Shown: one piece after another, positions 17,439 through 27,372 of the stretch | Numbering within the stretch: the stretch's first letter is position 1 | Layout of the letters: every line of letters starts with the position of its first letter | Assembly (NCBI RefSeq): GCF_016722925.1 | Contig: NZ_JAEQNC010000011.1 | Location: 62,001 to 126,000 of the forward strand | Length of the DNA stretch: 64,000 nt | Direction of reading: 5' to 3' | Source of the DNA: Phytoamicus setariae | Lineage (GTDB): Bacteria; Pseudomonadota; Alphaproteobacteria; Rhizobiales; Rhizobiaceae | The notes under the pieces: model-generated | The model's input: only the letters and a program-made list of their open reading frames with translations | What the model was told of the DNA's origin: nothing | Database searches by the model: none | Translations under genes and position numbers: made by a program

Positions 17439-18099
17439 ATGTCTCCTCGGCTTCGTCCTCGATTGCAGGACGGGTAAAATCGCCGGTATCTGGGTTCATC
17501 GTCCAAAGCTCGCCGGTTGAGATGTCGAACCAGGCGCCGTGAACCGTCAGGCTGCCCTTCTTTTCCAGAATATCGACACAGGGAAACGTCCGAAGATTCT
17601 CGATCGAATTGCGGATCGAGATCCTCTCAAGCGCGCGTTGGCGCTCGGCTGCCGTCATGAAGTCGTAATGCTGCACCTGCTCTGCCGCCGGACGCAGAAG
17701 GCCCATCCACTTGCCGATGAAATCGCCGGGCGAAAGCGGATTGCCATCGCTGTTGAGCGCGGCGTGAATGCCGCCGCAGCGGCCGTGGCCGAGCACCACG
17801 ATCTCGCGGATCTTCAGGCCCTGGATGGCGAATTCCAGCGCCGCGGAGGTGCCGTGATAGTGGTCGTCGGGGCCGTAAGGCGGAACCATGTTTGCGACGT
17901 TGCGAACGACGAACAACTCGCCGGGCCCGCTATCGAAGATGGTCTCCGGCGCCGAGCGGGAGTCGCAACAGGCGATGACCATCGTCTTCGGAGCCTGGCC
18001 GGTTTCCGCAAGTGCCCGGTATCGGTTGGACTCGCCCGCGTAGCGCCCTTTCATGAAAGACCTGTAACCACAGATCAAGTGATCCGGAAATTCGCACAT
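17437..18099 (-). CDS. Beta-class carbonic anhydrase
   Basis: This 220-residue cytoplasmic zinc enzyme interconverts CO2 and bicarbonate. Zinc ligands and the active-site dyad are visible: CCDSRSAPE (about residues 44-52) and the later GHGRCGGI (about 103-110) that supplies His and Cys. The N-terminal MCEFPDHLICGYRSF and the loop VRNVANMVPPY are typical of the proteobacterial type. It begins 16 bases downstream of the pyridoxal kinase stop, and the two are probably co-transcribed. Residue numbers are approximate. Confidence 0.93.
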   Translation of the reverse strand: MCEFPDHLICGYRSFMKGRYAGESNRYRALAETGQAPKTMVIACCDSRSAPETIFDSGPGELFVVRNVANMVPPYGPDDHYHGTSAALEFAIQGLKIREIVVLGHGRCGGIHAALNSDGNPLSPGDFIGKWMGLLRPAAEQVQHYDFMTAAERQRALERISIRNSIENLRTFPCVDILEKKGSLTVHGAWFDISTGELWTMNPDTGDFTRPAIEDEAEET

Positions 18100-18115
18100 G
18101 GTATTTCCCTTCTGC

Positions 18116-18991
18116 TTACTTTTTTCTGGCTCGCGACGGATGCACCAGCTGCCTGAGTTGGACCATGGCCATCGGAGTGGAGAAACTCGAGTAATCCTCG
18201 GAAAGCATCAATTCATCCGCACCGCGCTTGACAGAGCGCGCCAGGATCTCGAACACGGACGCGGTCGTCATCTGCAAGGCACGCTCATCAGTCTCTCCCT
18301 TCAGGATTCGGGACAGGAAGAGCGCTGAAGTCAGATCGCCAAGCCCGTTCGGCGGATTTCCGACCATGCGGTGTTCCGCCAGCATTGCGTAACGATCCGT
18401 CAGAAGCAGATTGCCGATGCCGCCAGTCATCATTGGCACTGAAGACGTCACCAGCACCCGGCGCGGCCCCAACGACAGGGCGGCATCCATGATCTCGGTG
18501 TTGGTCTCGAGGGCTGCGCCGACGAGCCAGGCCAGTTCATAGCGATTTGGCGTCGCAATATCGGCAAGCGGCAGCAAGCGGTCACGGATTGCCGTGGCAA
18601 CTGGCTCCGGTACGTAGAGCCCCTTGAGATCGCCGATAACTGGGTCGCAGAGGCAGATCATAGATGGATTTGCGGCCTTCAGGGCAGACACCAGGCGTGC
18701 CGCGGCGTCCACCTGACCGGCATCGCCGAAATAGCCGGTAATCACGGCCTTCACGCCAGCGGCCCAAGGAGATCGGATGATATCGTCAATCGCCGAGGAG
18801 AATTGCGCTTCAGGTATGACAATCCGGGTGGAGGGACCATGACCGGGGTGCCACGGCAGGATGACCGTCGGCATGGACCAGACTGGATGCCCCAACGTTT
18901 CCAGACTGAAAACGATGGCGCGGTTGCCGACGGACCCGCGTACGACATGGCTCGATATGGCGATGATTTCTGCCGGGCTGGCCCTGTCCAT
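18116..18991 (-). CDS. pdxY: Pyridoxal kinase (PdxY type)
   Basis: This roughly 291-residue enzyme phosphorylates pyridoxal (vitamin B6 salvage) using ATP. Features: the N-terminal ISSHVVRGSVGNRAIVFSLETLGHPVW, the DPVIGDLKGLYV loop (about 110-121), and a C-terminal ribokinase-type anion-hole region around GNPPNGLGDLTSALFLSRIL. The chosen start is ATG 18991. The frame is open to a TTG at 19051, but that TTG is part of a TTGACA that looks like a -35 promoter element, so the upstream extension is unlikely. Confidence 0.9.
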   Translation of the reverse strand: MDRASPAEIIAISSHVVRGSVGNRAIVFSLETLGHPVWSMPTVILPWHPGHGPSTRIVIPEAQFSSAIDDIIRSPWAAGVKAVITGYFGDAGQVDAAARLVSALKAANPSMICLCDPVIGDLKGLYVPEPVATAIRDRLLPLADIATPNRYELAWLVGAALETNTEIMDAALSLGPRRVLVTSSVPMMTGGIGNLLLTDRYAMLAEHRMVGNPPNGLGDLTSALFLSRILKGETDERALQMTTASVFEILARSVKRGADELMLSEDYSSFSTPMAMVQLRQLVHPSRARKK

Positions 18992-19020
18992 CGTTTCGCA
19001 TTCCCGCCTTTTATTTCGCA

Positions 19021-19051
19021 CCTTGATTGCCGCAGTGCAGCGAAATGTCAA
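19021..19051 (-). promoter_or_regulatory. Possible promoter of pdxY
   Basis: On the minus strand a perfect TTGACA -35 element (19051-19046) lies about 55 bases before the pdxY ATG. With a 17-base spacer the -10 position would be AATCAA, which is weak. Confidence 0.35.
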
Positions 19052-19142
19052 CTGCCTTGGACGAGACAGCGCGCGCGATCACATCTTGAATGTGTATGGT
19101 TGAAATGCCACTTTGCCACGTCAGCGCGCCAGGGAAACGCAA

Positions 19143-20531
19143 GTGACTGAAATCTCTTTGATATCCGAAAGGAAGGCAAACCGGCGGGCAATCTTCGGCT
19201 GGATGATGTTCGATTGGGCCGCGCAGCCTTTTTTTACGGTCGTCATCACATTTGTATTCGGACCTTACTTTGCGGCACGAATGGCTACCGATCCGGCTGC
19301 CGGCCAGCTTGCCTGGAGCAACGTTGGCACCATTTCCTCGATCATCATTGCCATTCTGTCGCCGATCCTCGGCTCCGTTGCCGACGAAACAGGCAACCGC
19401 AAACACTGGATCGGCTTCTTCGCGACGATCAAGATCGTGTCGCTCTCGGCGCTCTGGTATGCGGCGCCGGGCAGTTCCTTGCTGGCGATCGGCATGTTGA
19501 TAGTCCTGGCATCGATCGCGGCGGAATTCTCGATCGTGTTCAACGATTCCATGATGACGCGGCTGGTCTCCCGCGAAAGTGTCGGCAAGATCTCCAATAT
19601 CGCCTGGGGGCTTGGTTATGCCGGCGGCCTTATCGCCCTGTTCTTCGTGCTGCTTTTTCTCGCGGGCAGCCCGACAACGGGCAAGACGATCATCGGCATT
19701 ACACCACTTTTCGGTCTCGACCCTGCGACGGGTGAAGATGCACGCGTCACCGGGCCGCTTGCCGCAGTCTGGTATCTGATCTTCATCCTGCCGATGTTTT
19801 TCTTCACCCCGGACAGCTCCAAGCACGTGCCGATTGGCACCGCGACGCGCAGCGGATTGCGCCAACTCGGCAACACCTTGAAGGACCTTGTCAGCCAGAC
19901 CGGGCTCATGCGGTTTTTCGTCTCCCGCATGCTCTATCAGGATGGCGTCAATGCGCTCCTTTTCCTCGGTGGCGCCTATGCGGCAGGCATGTTCGGCTGG
20001 CAGACCACAGAAATCGGACTGTTCGGCATCATCCTCGCCTTTGTCGCGATCTTCAGCTGCGTCATCGCCGGCTATCTCGACAACATCCTGGGTTCGAAGG
20101 TCGTGGTGGTGATCGGACTAGTCATGCTGATTGCCGCAACTACAGGCATCATATCGACCGGGCTGGATTTCACGCTATTCGGCCTGCTACCGCTTGCTCC
20201 GGGTGATAGCGGCGGGTTGTTCGGAACCGCTGCCGAGAAGGCCTACATCCTGTATGGTGTGTTGATCGGGCTGGCCTTCGGACCGGTCCAGGCATCCTCC
20301 CGCTCCTATCTCGCAAGGAGTGTCAGCAGCGAGGAGGCGGGCCGCTACTTCGGTATCTATGCACTGTCCGGACGCGCCACGTCGTTTTTGGCAACCGCCA
20401 TCAACAGCGGCTTGATTTGGCTGACGGCCTCGCCGCGGATCGGCATGAGTTCGTTGATCGGCTTTTTCGTAATCGGCCTGATCTTGTTGCTCCTCACGCC
20501 CTATCCCGCGGATCGCGGCGAACAACAATAG
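19143..20531 (+). CDS. UMF1-family MFS transporter (Atg22-like)
   Basis: This roughly 462-residue membrane protein has about 11-12 transmembrane segments. The N-terminus reads ERKANRRAIFGWMMFDWA, followed by the loop LGSVADETGNRKHWI, both hallmarks of the UMF1 group related to fungal Atg22. C-terminal features include GPVQASSRSYLARSVSSEEAGRYFGIYALSGRA. The best start is GTG 19143, with AGGGAAA 5-7 bases upstream; the frame is open back to 19113. Atg22 exports amino acids from vacuoles, but the substrate of bacterial members is not known. Confidence 0.85.
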   Translation: MTEISLISERKANRRAIFGWMMFDWAAQPFFTVVITFVFGPYFAARMATDPAAGQLAWSNVGTISSIIIAILSPILGSVADETGNRKHWIGFFATIKIVSLSALWYAAPGSSLLAIGMLIVLASIAAEFSIVFNDSMMTRLVSRESVGKISNIAWGLGYAGGLIALFFVLLFLAGSPTTGKTIIGITPLFGLDPATGEDARVTGPLAAVWYLIFILPMFFFTPDSSKHVPIGTATRSGLRQLGNTLKDLVSQTGLMRFFVSRMLYQDGVNALLFLGGAYAAGMFGWQTTEIGLFGIILAFVAIFSCVIAGYLDNILGSKVVVVIGLVMLIAATTGIISTGLDFTLFGLLPLAPGDSGGLFGTAAEKAYILYGVLIGLAFGPVQASSRSYLARSVSSEEAGRYFGIYALSGRATSFLATAINSGLIWLTASPRIGMSSLIGFFVIGLILLLLTPYPADRGEQQ

Positions 20532-20617
20532 TGCACTATGCATCGAAGCTCAGTCGGAGTATCGGAGCGTGTCGAGTAACCCCAATCGATCCCCGGAAAG
20601 GGACTAAGGAGAGGTAA

Positions 20618-21304
20618 ATGGACACAACATCAATGCACCCCAAAGCGCTTGCCCTCAACGATACGGCGCCCGATTTCACCGTCCAGACAACCGAGGGCGT
20701 AATCCAGTTTCACGACTGGATCGGCGATGGTTGGGCAGTGCTATTCTCGCATCCCAAGGATTTCACCCCTGTCTGCACCACCGAACTCGGCTACATGGCG
20801 CGGATAAAGCCCGAGTTCGACAGGCGCAGCGTGAAGATCATCGGACTGTCCGTAGACCCTCTGGACCGCCATGCCGATTGGGCCAGCGATATCGCGGAAA
20901 CGCAAGGCACTGCGCCGAATTTCCCGATGATCGCGGATGTCGATTACAATGTCTCCAAGCTCTATGGTATGCTGCCGGCACCTGTTTCCGGCGATCCGAC
21001 CAAGCGCACCGCGGCAGACAACCAGACAGTGCGAACCGTCTTCGTCATCGGTCCTGACAAGAAGATCAAGCTGATGCTGATCTATCCGATGACGACCGGC
21101 CGCAACTTTGACGAGGTGCTGCGGGTCATCGATTCGCTCCAGCTCACGGCCCGGCACAAGGTGGCGACGCCGGTGAACTGGCAGCAGGGCGATGACGTCA
21201 TTATCGCAGGGTCGGTGTCCGACGAAGAGGCCAAGAAACAGTATCCCGATGGCTGGAAGGCGCCCAAGCCCTATATTCGCATCGTCCCGCAACCCAAAAA
21301 CTAG
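20618..21304 (+). CDS. 1-Cys peroxiredoxin (Prx6 type)
   Basis: This 228-residue thiol peroxidase reduces hydrogen peroxide and organic hydroperoxides. The peroxidatic cysteine is Cys53 in the motif PKDFTPVCTTE. The long C-terminal part (VNWQQGDDVIIAGSVSDEEA) is characteristic of the Prx6/AhpC1 subgroup, which has no resolving cysteine. It is followed 44 bases later by a persulfide dioxygenase/rhodanese gene, and the pair is probably an operon for peroxide and sulfane-sulfur stress. GGAGAGG lies just upstream of the ATG. Confidence 0.95.
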   Translation: MDTTSMHPKALALNDTAPDFTVQTTEGVIQFHDWIGDGWAVLFSHPKDFTPVCTTELGYMARIKPEFDRRSVKIIGLSVDPLDRHADWASDIAETQGTAPNFPMIADVDYNVSKLYGMLPAPVSGDPTKRTAADNQTVRTVFVIGPDKKIKLMLIYPMTTGRNFDEVLRVIDSLQLTARHKVATPVNWQQGDDVIIAGSVSDEEAKKQYPDGWKAPKPYIRIVPQPKN

Positions 21305-21348
21305 GATAGGGCTCTTGCCGGCGTTCGGCACTGAAAAAGGAGGAGCAG

Positions 21349-22386
21349 ATGATTTTCCGACAGCTTTTCGATCAGACGTCCGGCACCTATTCCTACCTCC
21401 TCGCCAGCCGCGCCGGCGGAGAGGCTCTGATCATCGACCCCGTACTGGAAAAGGTCGACCGCTATCTGACACTAATGCGGGAACTTGATCTCCGGCTGGT
21501 CAAGGCGGTCGATACACATCTGCATGCCGATCACATCACCGGCCTCGGTGCGCTGCGCGACCACACGCAGTGCATCACCGTGATGGGCGAGCAAACCAAG
21601 GCTGACGTGGTGTCGATGCGACTTTCCGACGGCGACAAGCTGACCGTCGAGGGACTGTCGCTCGACGTAATCTACACACCCGGCCACACGGACGATTCCT
21701 ACAGCTTCGTGCTTCCGGACCGCGTCTTTACCGGCGACACACTGCTGATCCGCGGGACCGGGCGGACGGACTTCCAGAACGGCGATCCGCGGCAGCAATA
21801 CGACTCGATCTTCGGCCGCCTGCTGCGGCTGCCAGAACGCACGCTCGTCTATCCTGCCCACGATTACAAGGGCGACACGGTCTCCACGATCGGCGAGGAG
21901 AAAGCCCACAATCCCCGCCTGCAGGTGAAGTCGGTGGAGGAGTATGTCGAGCTGATGAACAATCTGAAGCTCGCCAATCCCAAGATGATGGACGTCGCCG
22001 TACCAGCCAACATGACGATCGGCCTGCACCAGGAAGAGGTCGCGCGGCAAGGCTGGTCGGTGGGGGTCACGGAGGCGCTGGTGTTTGCTGGCAATCCTGA
22101 AGTTGCATTCATTGACCTTCGCGAGCACGCCGAACGGGAGCGCTACGGCATCATACCGGGTTCGCTTCATGTTCCCTATCCCGCGCTGAAGGACCATATT
22201 GCCGAGGGCGGCATGCTGCACGATCTTGCCCGCAGGAAGGGCAAGCAGCTTTTGTTCTATTGCGCCTACGGTGAGCGGTCAGCGATGGCCGTTCAGGCGG
22301 CGCAGGATGCCGCCCTGCGGCTCGCCCGCCATCTCGAAGGTGGGATCGCGGCCTGGACATCGGCCGGAGGGCCGATCGAGCGGTGA
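21349..22386 (+). CDS. Metallo-beta-lactamase fold persulfide dioxygenase with rhodanese domain
   Basis: This 345-residue two-domain protein has an N-terminal MBL-fold part like ETHE1/Blh. THLHADH lies at about 56-62, TPGHTDDSYSF at about 110 and VFTGDTLLIRGTGRTD at about 126, and the late metal ligand is in YPAHDYKGDTVSTIGEE. A C-terminal rhodanese domain (about 245-345) has the active-site cysteine in FYCAYGERSAMAVQ (about 303). The fusion oxidises glutathione persulfide and handles sulfane sulfur. It ends 67 bases before the convergent purH gene. Confidence 0.93.
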   Translation: MIFRQLFDQTSGTYSYLLASRAGGEALIIDPVLEKVDRYLTLMRELDLRLVKAVDTHLHADHITGLGALRDHTQCITVMGEQTKADVVSMRLSDGDKLTVEGLSLDVIYTPGHTDDSYSFVLPDRVFTGDTLLIRGTGRTDFQNGDPRQQYDSIFGRLLRLPERTLVYPAHDYKGDTVSTIGEEKAHNPRLQVKSVEEYVELMNNLKLANPKMMDVAVPANMTIGLHQEEVARQGWSVGVTEALVFAGNPEVAFIDLREHAERERYGIIPGSLHVPYPALKDHIAEGGMLHDLARRKGKQLLFYCAYGERSAMAVQAAQDAALRLARHLEGGIAAWTSAGGPIER

Positions 22387-22452
22387 GCACTCACTTTGCC
22401 GCGATGCAAGCTACAGCTGCTTGCACGCCGGATCGATATGACCTCGTACCGA

Positions 22453-24066
22453 TTAGTGCCGGAAATGACGCATACCGGTGAAGACCATCGCCACGTTGTG
22501 TTCGTTGGCCGCATCGATGACATCCTGATCGCGCATCGAGCCACCCGGCTGAATGACGGCTGTCGCGCCCGCTCCGACAATCGAAAGCAAGCCATCGGCG
22601 AAGGGCAGGAATGCTTCGGATGCGGCGGCCGATCCCTTGGTCAGCGGCACCGCCCAACCGGCGGTCTTGGCTGCTTCCTCCGCCTTGATGCCGGCAATAC
22701 GGGCGGAATCCACCCGGCTCATCTGGCCGGCGCCGATCCCAGCTGTCTGGCCGTCCTTGGCATAGACGATGGCATTCGACTTGACGTGCTTGGCGACCTT
22801 GTAGGCGAACTTCAGGTCCTCAAGTTCCTGGGCGGTTGGCGCGCGCTTGGTGACCACCTTGAGGTCGATATCCTCGATCATGCCATTGTCGCGGGTCTGT
22901 ACCAACAGGCCGCCCGAGACAGTCTTGGCGGTGAGGCCGGCAGCGCGCGGATCCGGCAGTCCGCCAGTCACCAGCAGCCGCAGATTGGCCTTCTTCGCGA
23001 TGATCGCCTTGGCGTCTTCTGTTACATCCGGCGCAATGATGACTTCGGTGAACAGCTTGACGATCTCGGTGGCGGTCTCGGCATCGAGCAGCGAATTCAG
23101 CGCCACGATGCCGCCGAAAGCCGAGGTCGAGTCGCAGGCGAGCGCCTTGAGATAGGCATCCCGCAACGTTCCGCCGGTCGCGACCCCGCACGGATTTGCG
23201 TGCTTGATGATCGCGCAGGCCGGGCCTTTTTCGGGCGTGAACTCAGCCACCAGCTCGAAAGCAGCGTCTGTGTCGTTGATGTTGTTGTAGGAGAGCTGCT
23301 TGCCCTGCAGCAATGTCGCATTGGATACGCCAGGCCGCGTGTCGCCGGTGACATAGAATGCCGCCTTCTGGTGCGGATTCTCGCCGTAGCGCATCTCTTC
23401 GCGAAGCACGCCGCCGATCGTCCGATAGGCCGGCGTGTCGATTGCAAGATCCTCGGCCAGCCAGTTCGAAATTGCTGTGTCGTAGGCAGCTGTACGCGCA
23501 TAGGCCTTCTGGGCCATCCGCTGGCGGAACGCGTAGGGTACAGTGGCGCCTTTGCCAAGCAGATCGATCACCGCCTGGTAATCCGACGGATCGGTGAGAA
23601 CGGTGACATAGGCATGGTTCTTGGCCGACGCACGGATCATTGCCGGTCCGCCGATGTCGATATTCTCCACGCTTTCGGCATAGTCCTCGCCGCGCGCCCT
23701 GACTTCCTCGAACGGGTAGAGGTTGATGACAGCAAGGTCGATGCTGCTGATACCATGGGCCTTCATCGCGGCGCGGTGCTCGGCATCGTCGCGGATCGCC
23801 AGCAGGCCGCCATGCACACGCGGATGCAAGGTCTTGACGCGACCGTCCATAATCTCCGGAAACTCCGTGACCTCGGATACGTCGGTTACCGCGATACCGG
23901 CATCGCGCAGCGCCTTGTAGGTACCGCCGGTCGAAAGGATACGCACACCATGTCCGGCAAGTGCGGCGGCAAAATCGACAATCCCGGTCTTGTCGGACAC
24001 CGACAGCAGCGCTGTCTCGATCTTCACCAAATCCGGAGCCGGAATGCGCTTGGAGTGAACAGCCAT
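22453..24066 (-). CDS. purH: Bifunctional AICAR transformylase / IMP cyclohydrolase
   Basis: This 537-residue enzyme catalyses the last two steps of IMP synthesis. The N-terminal MGS-like cyclohydrolase domain ([19 protein letters not shown], then [13 protein letters not shown] and [18 protein letters not shown]) is followed by the transformylase domain with [13 protein letters not shown] (about 228), KHANPCGVA (about 280) and the C-terminal [35 protein letters not shown]. Length is normal. It is the distal gene of a minus-strand cluster with heparinase-like protein, rsmB and htpX. Confidence 0.97.
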   Translation of the reverse strand: MAVHSKRIPAPDLVKIETALLSVSDKTGIVDFAAALAGHGVRILSTGGTYKALRDAGIAVTDVSEVTEFPEIMDGRVKTLHPRVHGGLLAIRDDAEHRAAMKAHGISSIDLAVINLYPFEEVRARGEDYAESVENIDIGGPAMIRASAKNHAYVTVLTDPSDYQAVIDLLGKGATVPYAFRQRMAQKAYARTAAYDTAISNWLAEDLAIDTPAYRTIGGVLREEMRYGENPHQKAAFYVTGDTRPGVSNATLLQGKQLSYNNINDTDAAFELVAEFTPEKGPACAIIKHANPCGVATGGTLRDAYLKALACDSTSAFGGIVALNSLLDAETATEIVKLFTEVIIAPDVTEDAKAIIAKKANLRLLVTGGLPDPRAAGLTAKTVSGGLLVQTRDNGMIEDIDLKVVTKRAPTAQELEDLKFAYKVAKHVKSNAIVYAKDGQTAGIGAGQMSRVDSARIAGIKAEEAAKTAGWAVPLTKGSAAASEAFLPFADGLLSIVGAGATAVIQPGGSMRDQDVIDAANEHNVAMVFTGMRHFRH

Positions 24067-24162
24067 GGACCTACCCTCAATTTGAATGGATGCTAATTGA
24101 AGGTGGCGTTAGCATATGCAGCACAGTGATTAAACCGGAAAGTCACCGTGTTGCCGGACTTT

Positions 24163-25863
24163 TCAAACCACCGGCACCGCCGGTTTTCTGGTCATGACCC
24201 ACTGTACTTCCGACACTTCGCCAACCCGGAAGGACAGTTCGATCTGCCGCGAGGCGCGTATGCCGCTCGGATCGGCAAAAAACACGTCGTCCTCGATGTC
24301 GATTTCCGTGTCGGCGGTGGAGAAAAGCCAAGTCTCGCCATCCGGCGCGACCAGCCGGACTTCATGCCTGCTGACGGGGCGGATGTCGACCTGCGGATGA
24401 ATGTGGAAGCGGATGACAGCCGTATCCTCCACCGATGCATCGGGTTCTGCCCCGTCAGCCGTCATCAAGCGGTCCCGGCCGCGAATACGCGACCCAGCTT
24501 CATTGAGATGGATCATTCGCTCGTGGATGAGCCCGAAGGGTTCGAGATAGCCATCATGCGATGCGACCAGCTCCTCGACGCCATCCGCCGAATCCCGCCG
24601 CTCCATTTTCACCGAAGTAACACCGTCGGCGAAAATCGGCCCTGATATCGCCGACCGCGATATGCGGCTGGAGGAAGTATCGTTCACCGTAACCGTCGAA
24701 TGCGCAGCGGTTGCGCGCGACAGCTGTCGGTAATGCTCGCCCGCAAAACGCGGTGCGCCTGAATTGATGATGAACCGGTATCGCCCCGACGACATTTCGA
24801 ACGACAGGCAACCGGCGTGCGCCGTCTTCGACATTTCCGCCGTCATCGGAGTGCCGGTATCGACAAGGATGACGGTATCTCCGAGCGCGAGCCGCTGATA
24901 GCGGACATGAGGAAGCGCCTTGAAGGGTTTGCCCGCTGTCTCGTCGTAGCGGAGCACTGACATCAGCTCATTGGCAAGCGTGGTCGTCGCTCCGTTGAAC
25001 AGTGCAAGCTCGCCACCTTGATGACGGAAGAAGCGCAGGGCGGGGTACATCCGGTCGATTGCGGGAATAAGGCGGACAGGAACGTCGTGACCGAGATTGA
25101 CATAGGTCTGGCGCAGCGGCAGCAAATCCAGCAACAACTCCAGGCCGGTTCTCGGGTTGCGCGATATGTGTCCGCCATCGGACAGGATCTGCCGGTCGAG
25201 TTCCGCATTGAGGAGCTGTGCCGCCCGCTTTATCCTGCGCCCCGAGGACGGGATCGAGACCGAGGCTGCGGCCAGCGCGATCCGAACCCGCAGACGCGCC
25301 TCGCCATCGGCGACATGATGGGCGATCTTTTCCAGGTAGCGAACCTGTGCGGTCAGGCTTCTGAGAAACCGCCTGTAGAAGCGAATATCGGCGCCCTTGA
25401 GCAGGACGGTGGAATGGGAAAGCCAGGCGATGATGCGTTGCGCAACAATATCCGCCTCCCAGGCCACTCCAGTGATCCGCCGGCCATGAATGGCGAGCCA
25501 GTCTGCTGCCAGCTGTCGGGCGACCTCACTGTGCGTATCCGATCGCGAGGCGCGCACATGCCGCAACCAGGAGAAACTGTGAAGGCGATGAGCGAATTCG
25601 CGCGACGGAAGCTCCAGCGTAAACGGCGACTTACCATCGGCAGCCAGCATCCGTCCCGCAAGTGCGAAGCGGCCGGCCGCGATTTCTTCGGCGATGAAGG
25701 GGTCGGAAGCTCGAAGATCGGTCGGGGCAACGATCAGCCTGTCGGGAATTCTGCGCAGGGAGGGCAACGCGATCGCCCGCCACGCAGCAAAGCGCAACGA
25801 TGAACGGCGCTTGGCCTCCCGCAGGTAATGCATCAGGTTCCTGTGCCGCCGTGATACGCCCAT
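24163..25863 (-). CDS. Heparinase II/III family protein
   Basis: This 566-residue protein resembles the heparinase II/III-like polysaccharide lyase superfamily: an N-terminal alpha-helical toroid (about 60-300; EARLRVRIALAAASVSI, DGGHISRNPRTGLELLLDLLPLR) and a C-terminal beta-sandwich (about 320-566; TAHSTVTVNDTSSSRISR). No signal peptide is apparent. The position between purH and rsmB is one I recognise from other Rhizobiales. The real substrate is unknown; a role on glycosaminoglycan-like or cell-surface polysaccharide is only inferred from the fold. Confidence 0.85.
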   Translation of the reverse strand: MGVSRRHRNLMHYLREAKRRSSLRFAAWRAIALPSLRRIPDRLIVAPTDLRASDPFIAEEIAAGRFALAGRMLAADGKSPFTLELPSREFAHRLHSFSWLRHVRASRSDTHSEVARQLAADWLAIHGRRITGVAWEADIVAQRIIAWLSHSTVLLKGADIRFYRRFLRSLTAQVRYLEKIAHHVADGEARLRVRIALAAASVSIPSSGRRIKRAAQLLNAELDRQILSDGGHISRNPRTGLELLLDLLPLRQTYVNLGHDVPVRLIPAIDRMYPALRFFRHQGGELALFNGATTTLANELMSVLRYDETAGKPFKALPHVRYQRLALGDTVILVDTGTPMTAEMSKTAHAGCLSFEMSSGRYRFIINSGAPRFAGEHYRQLSRATAAHSTVTVNDTSSSRISRSAISGPIFADGVTSVKMERRDSADGVEELVASHDGYLEPFGLIHERMIHLNEAGSRIRGRDRLMTADGAEPDASVEDTAVIRFHIHPQVDIRPVSRHEVRLVAPDGETWLFSTADTEIDIEDDVFFADPSGIRASRQIELSFRVGEVSEVQWVMTRKPAVPVV

Positions 25864-25992
25864 TCCGCCGCTGCTTTTATTTTTCTAATTTAATTAAGTT
25901 ACTAATACACACACGGTCAATCGTTCGCATCTGTTGACCCGAATTGGAACAGAAAAGTTTGTCCGGCAATATGGCTGAAATGGCGCGGGCGA

Positions 25993-27372
25993 CTATTGCT
26001 TTCGCCGGATCACGGCGGCGAAAAAACCATCCATGCCGCCGAGCGTTGCAGGGGTTGTGCGTATCTCACCAAGCTCGGTGATGGCCTCTTCCAGCCCCGG
26101 CCAATCCTGCTTTGCGATCGGTGCCCGCTCAGCATTCGGGTTGGCACGCAGGAATTTCTCCACAACTTCTTCACCCTCGAGCCTGTCGAGCGAACAGTTG
26201 GAAAAAACGATCGTGCCGCCGGGCCGCACGAGAGCGAATGCGCTGACGAGCAAATTATACTGCACGCGCGCCAGCGTCTCGATGTCATCGACGCCTTTGG
26301 TCCACAGCACATCGGGATGACGACGGATGGTGCCGGTCGAAGAGCAGGGTGCATCGAGCAACACCGCGTCGAACGGCTCAGCCGGCTCATATTCCTCAAG
26401 GCGCGCATTGACGATCTCGGCCGTCAGCCCCAGTCGATCGAAATTGCTCTTCATCCGTTTGATGCGGCTTGCCGATTGTTCGACTGCCGTGACATTGGCG
26501 CCCTGTACGATCAGCTGGGCAGTCTTGCCGCCAGGCGCCGCGCAAAGGTCGGCAACCCGCTTTCCCTTGATGTCGCCCAACAGGCGGGCGGGAATGGCAG
26601 CGGCGGCATCCTGAACCCACCAGACGCCGTCGGCAAAACCTGTCAACTCGGTGACCGCGCCGTCGAACTTGTCCAGTCGAACGGTCCCGGTCGGCAGGAC
26701 GGTGCCGCCCAGAGTATCTGCCCAATGCTGCGGATCCGATTTTACCGTGAGATCGATCGGCGCGAGCTTGAGGTAGGCTTCGGCAATGGCAGCAGTCGTT
26801 TCCTTGCCATAGGTGGCGACCAGCCGCTTTTCATACCAGGCTGGCAGCGGCGAAACAGCTTTGCTGACGCCTTCCAGCACATCGTGCTTTTCGCGACCGA
26901 GCCTGCGCAGCAACGCATTGACGAGATTGGCAAAACGGCTGGAGCGGGGATCGCGGCGCGCCTGTTCCACCGCGATGTCGACGGCGGAATGATCGGGCAC
27001 ATCGAGAAACAGGATCTGCGTCGCTGCCACGGAAAGAATGTGGCGCAAATGACTGGCGCCTTCCGGCAACGGCTTGTCCAGGTAGCTGTTGAAGATCGCG
27101 TCGATCCACGTCAGGTGGCGCAGGCCGGAGTTGAGGATGGCGCGCACAAGCGCCCTGTCCTGCAGGGAGAGCACGCTGAAGGCCGGATTTCCGTGATGGT
27201 CGTCGAGCATGCCGTCGAGCGGCGTTTTCTGGCCGATGACCGCGCTCATGATCTTGACGGCCGCAGCCCGCGCCTGAAAGCCGGGCTTGTCCGGCTCCGC
27301 CGTGCGGGGAGTGCGCCCCTTGCCGTGTTTCGCGGCGGGATGCTGGCTGCGTCGGCCGTAATCTGAGGTCAA
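25993..27372 (-). CDS. rsmB: RsmB/NOP-family 16S rRNA (cytosine-5) methyltransferase
   Basis: This 459-residue enzyme methylates a cytosine of 16S rRNA using S-adenosylmethionine. It has an N-terminal NusB-like RNA-binding domain (about 30-165) and a C-terminal methyltransferase domain. The latter carries the SAM motif [15 protein letters not shown] (about 270), the catalytic DAPCSSTG (about 340) and the second cysteine in [12 protein letters not shown] (about 400). The N-terminus is basic and disordered. Its start overlaps the htpX stop by 4 bases. Confidence 0.93.
   Translation of the reverse strand: MTSDYGRRSQHPAAKHGKGRTPRTAEPDKPGFQARAAAVKIMSAVIGQKTPLDGMLDDHHGNPAFSVLSLQDRALVRAILNSGLRHLTWIDAIFNSYLDKPLPEGASHLRHILSVAATQILFLDVPDHSAVDIAVEQARRDPRSSRFANLVNALLRRLGREKHDVLEGVSKAVSPLPAWYEKRLVATYGKETTAAIAEAYLKLAPIDLTVKSDPQHWADTLGGTVLPTGTVRLDKFDGAVTELTGFADGVWWVQDAAAAIPARLLGDIKGKRVADLCAAPGGKTAQLIVQGANVTAVEQSASRIKRMKSNFDRLGLTAEIVNARLEEYEPAEPFDAVLLDAPCSSTGTIRRHPDVLWTKGVDDIETLARVQYNLLVSAFALVRPGGTIVFSNCSLDRLEGEEVVEKFLRANPNAERAPIAKQDWPGLEEAITELGEIRTTPATLGGMDGFFAAVIRRKQ

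Noticed and set aside
19051-19051. A TTG start for the pyridoxal kinase at 19051
   Set aside because: The TTG is the beginning of TTGACA, a likely -35 element, and the extra 20 residues do not resemble the family.
22396-24096. A 566-residue plus-strand frame across purH
   Set aside because: It is antisense to purH, which matches a known enzyme over its entire length; the antisense frame has no recognisable motif.
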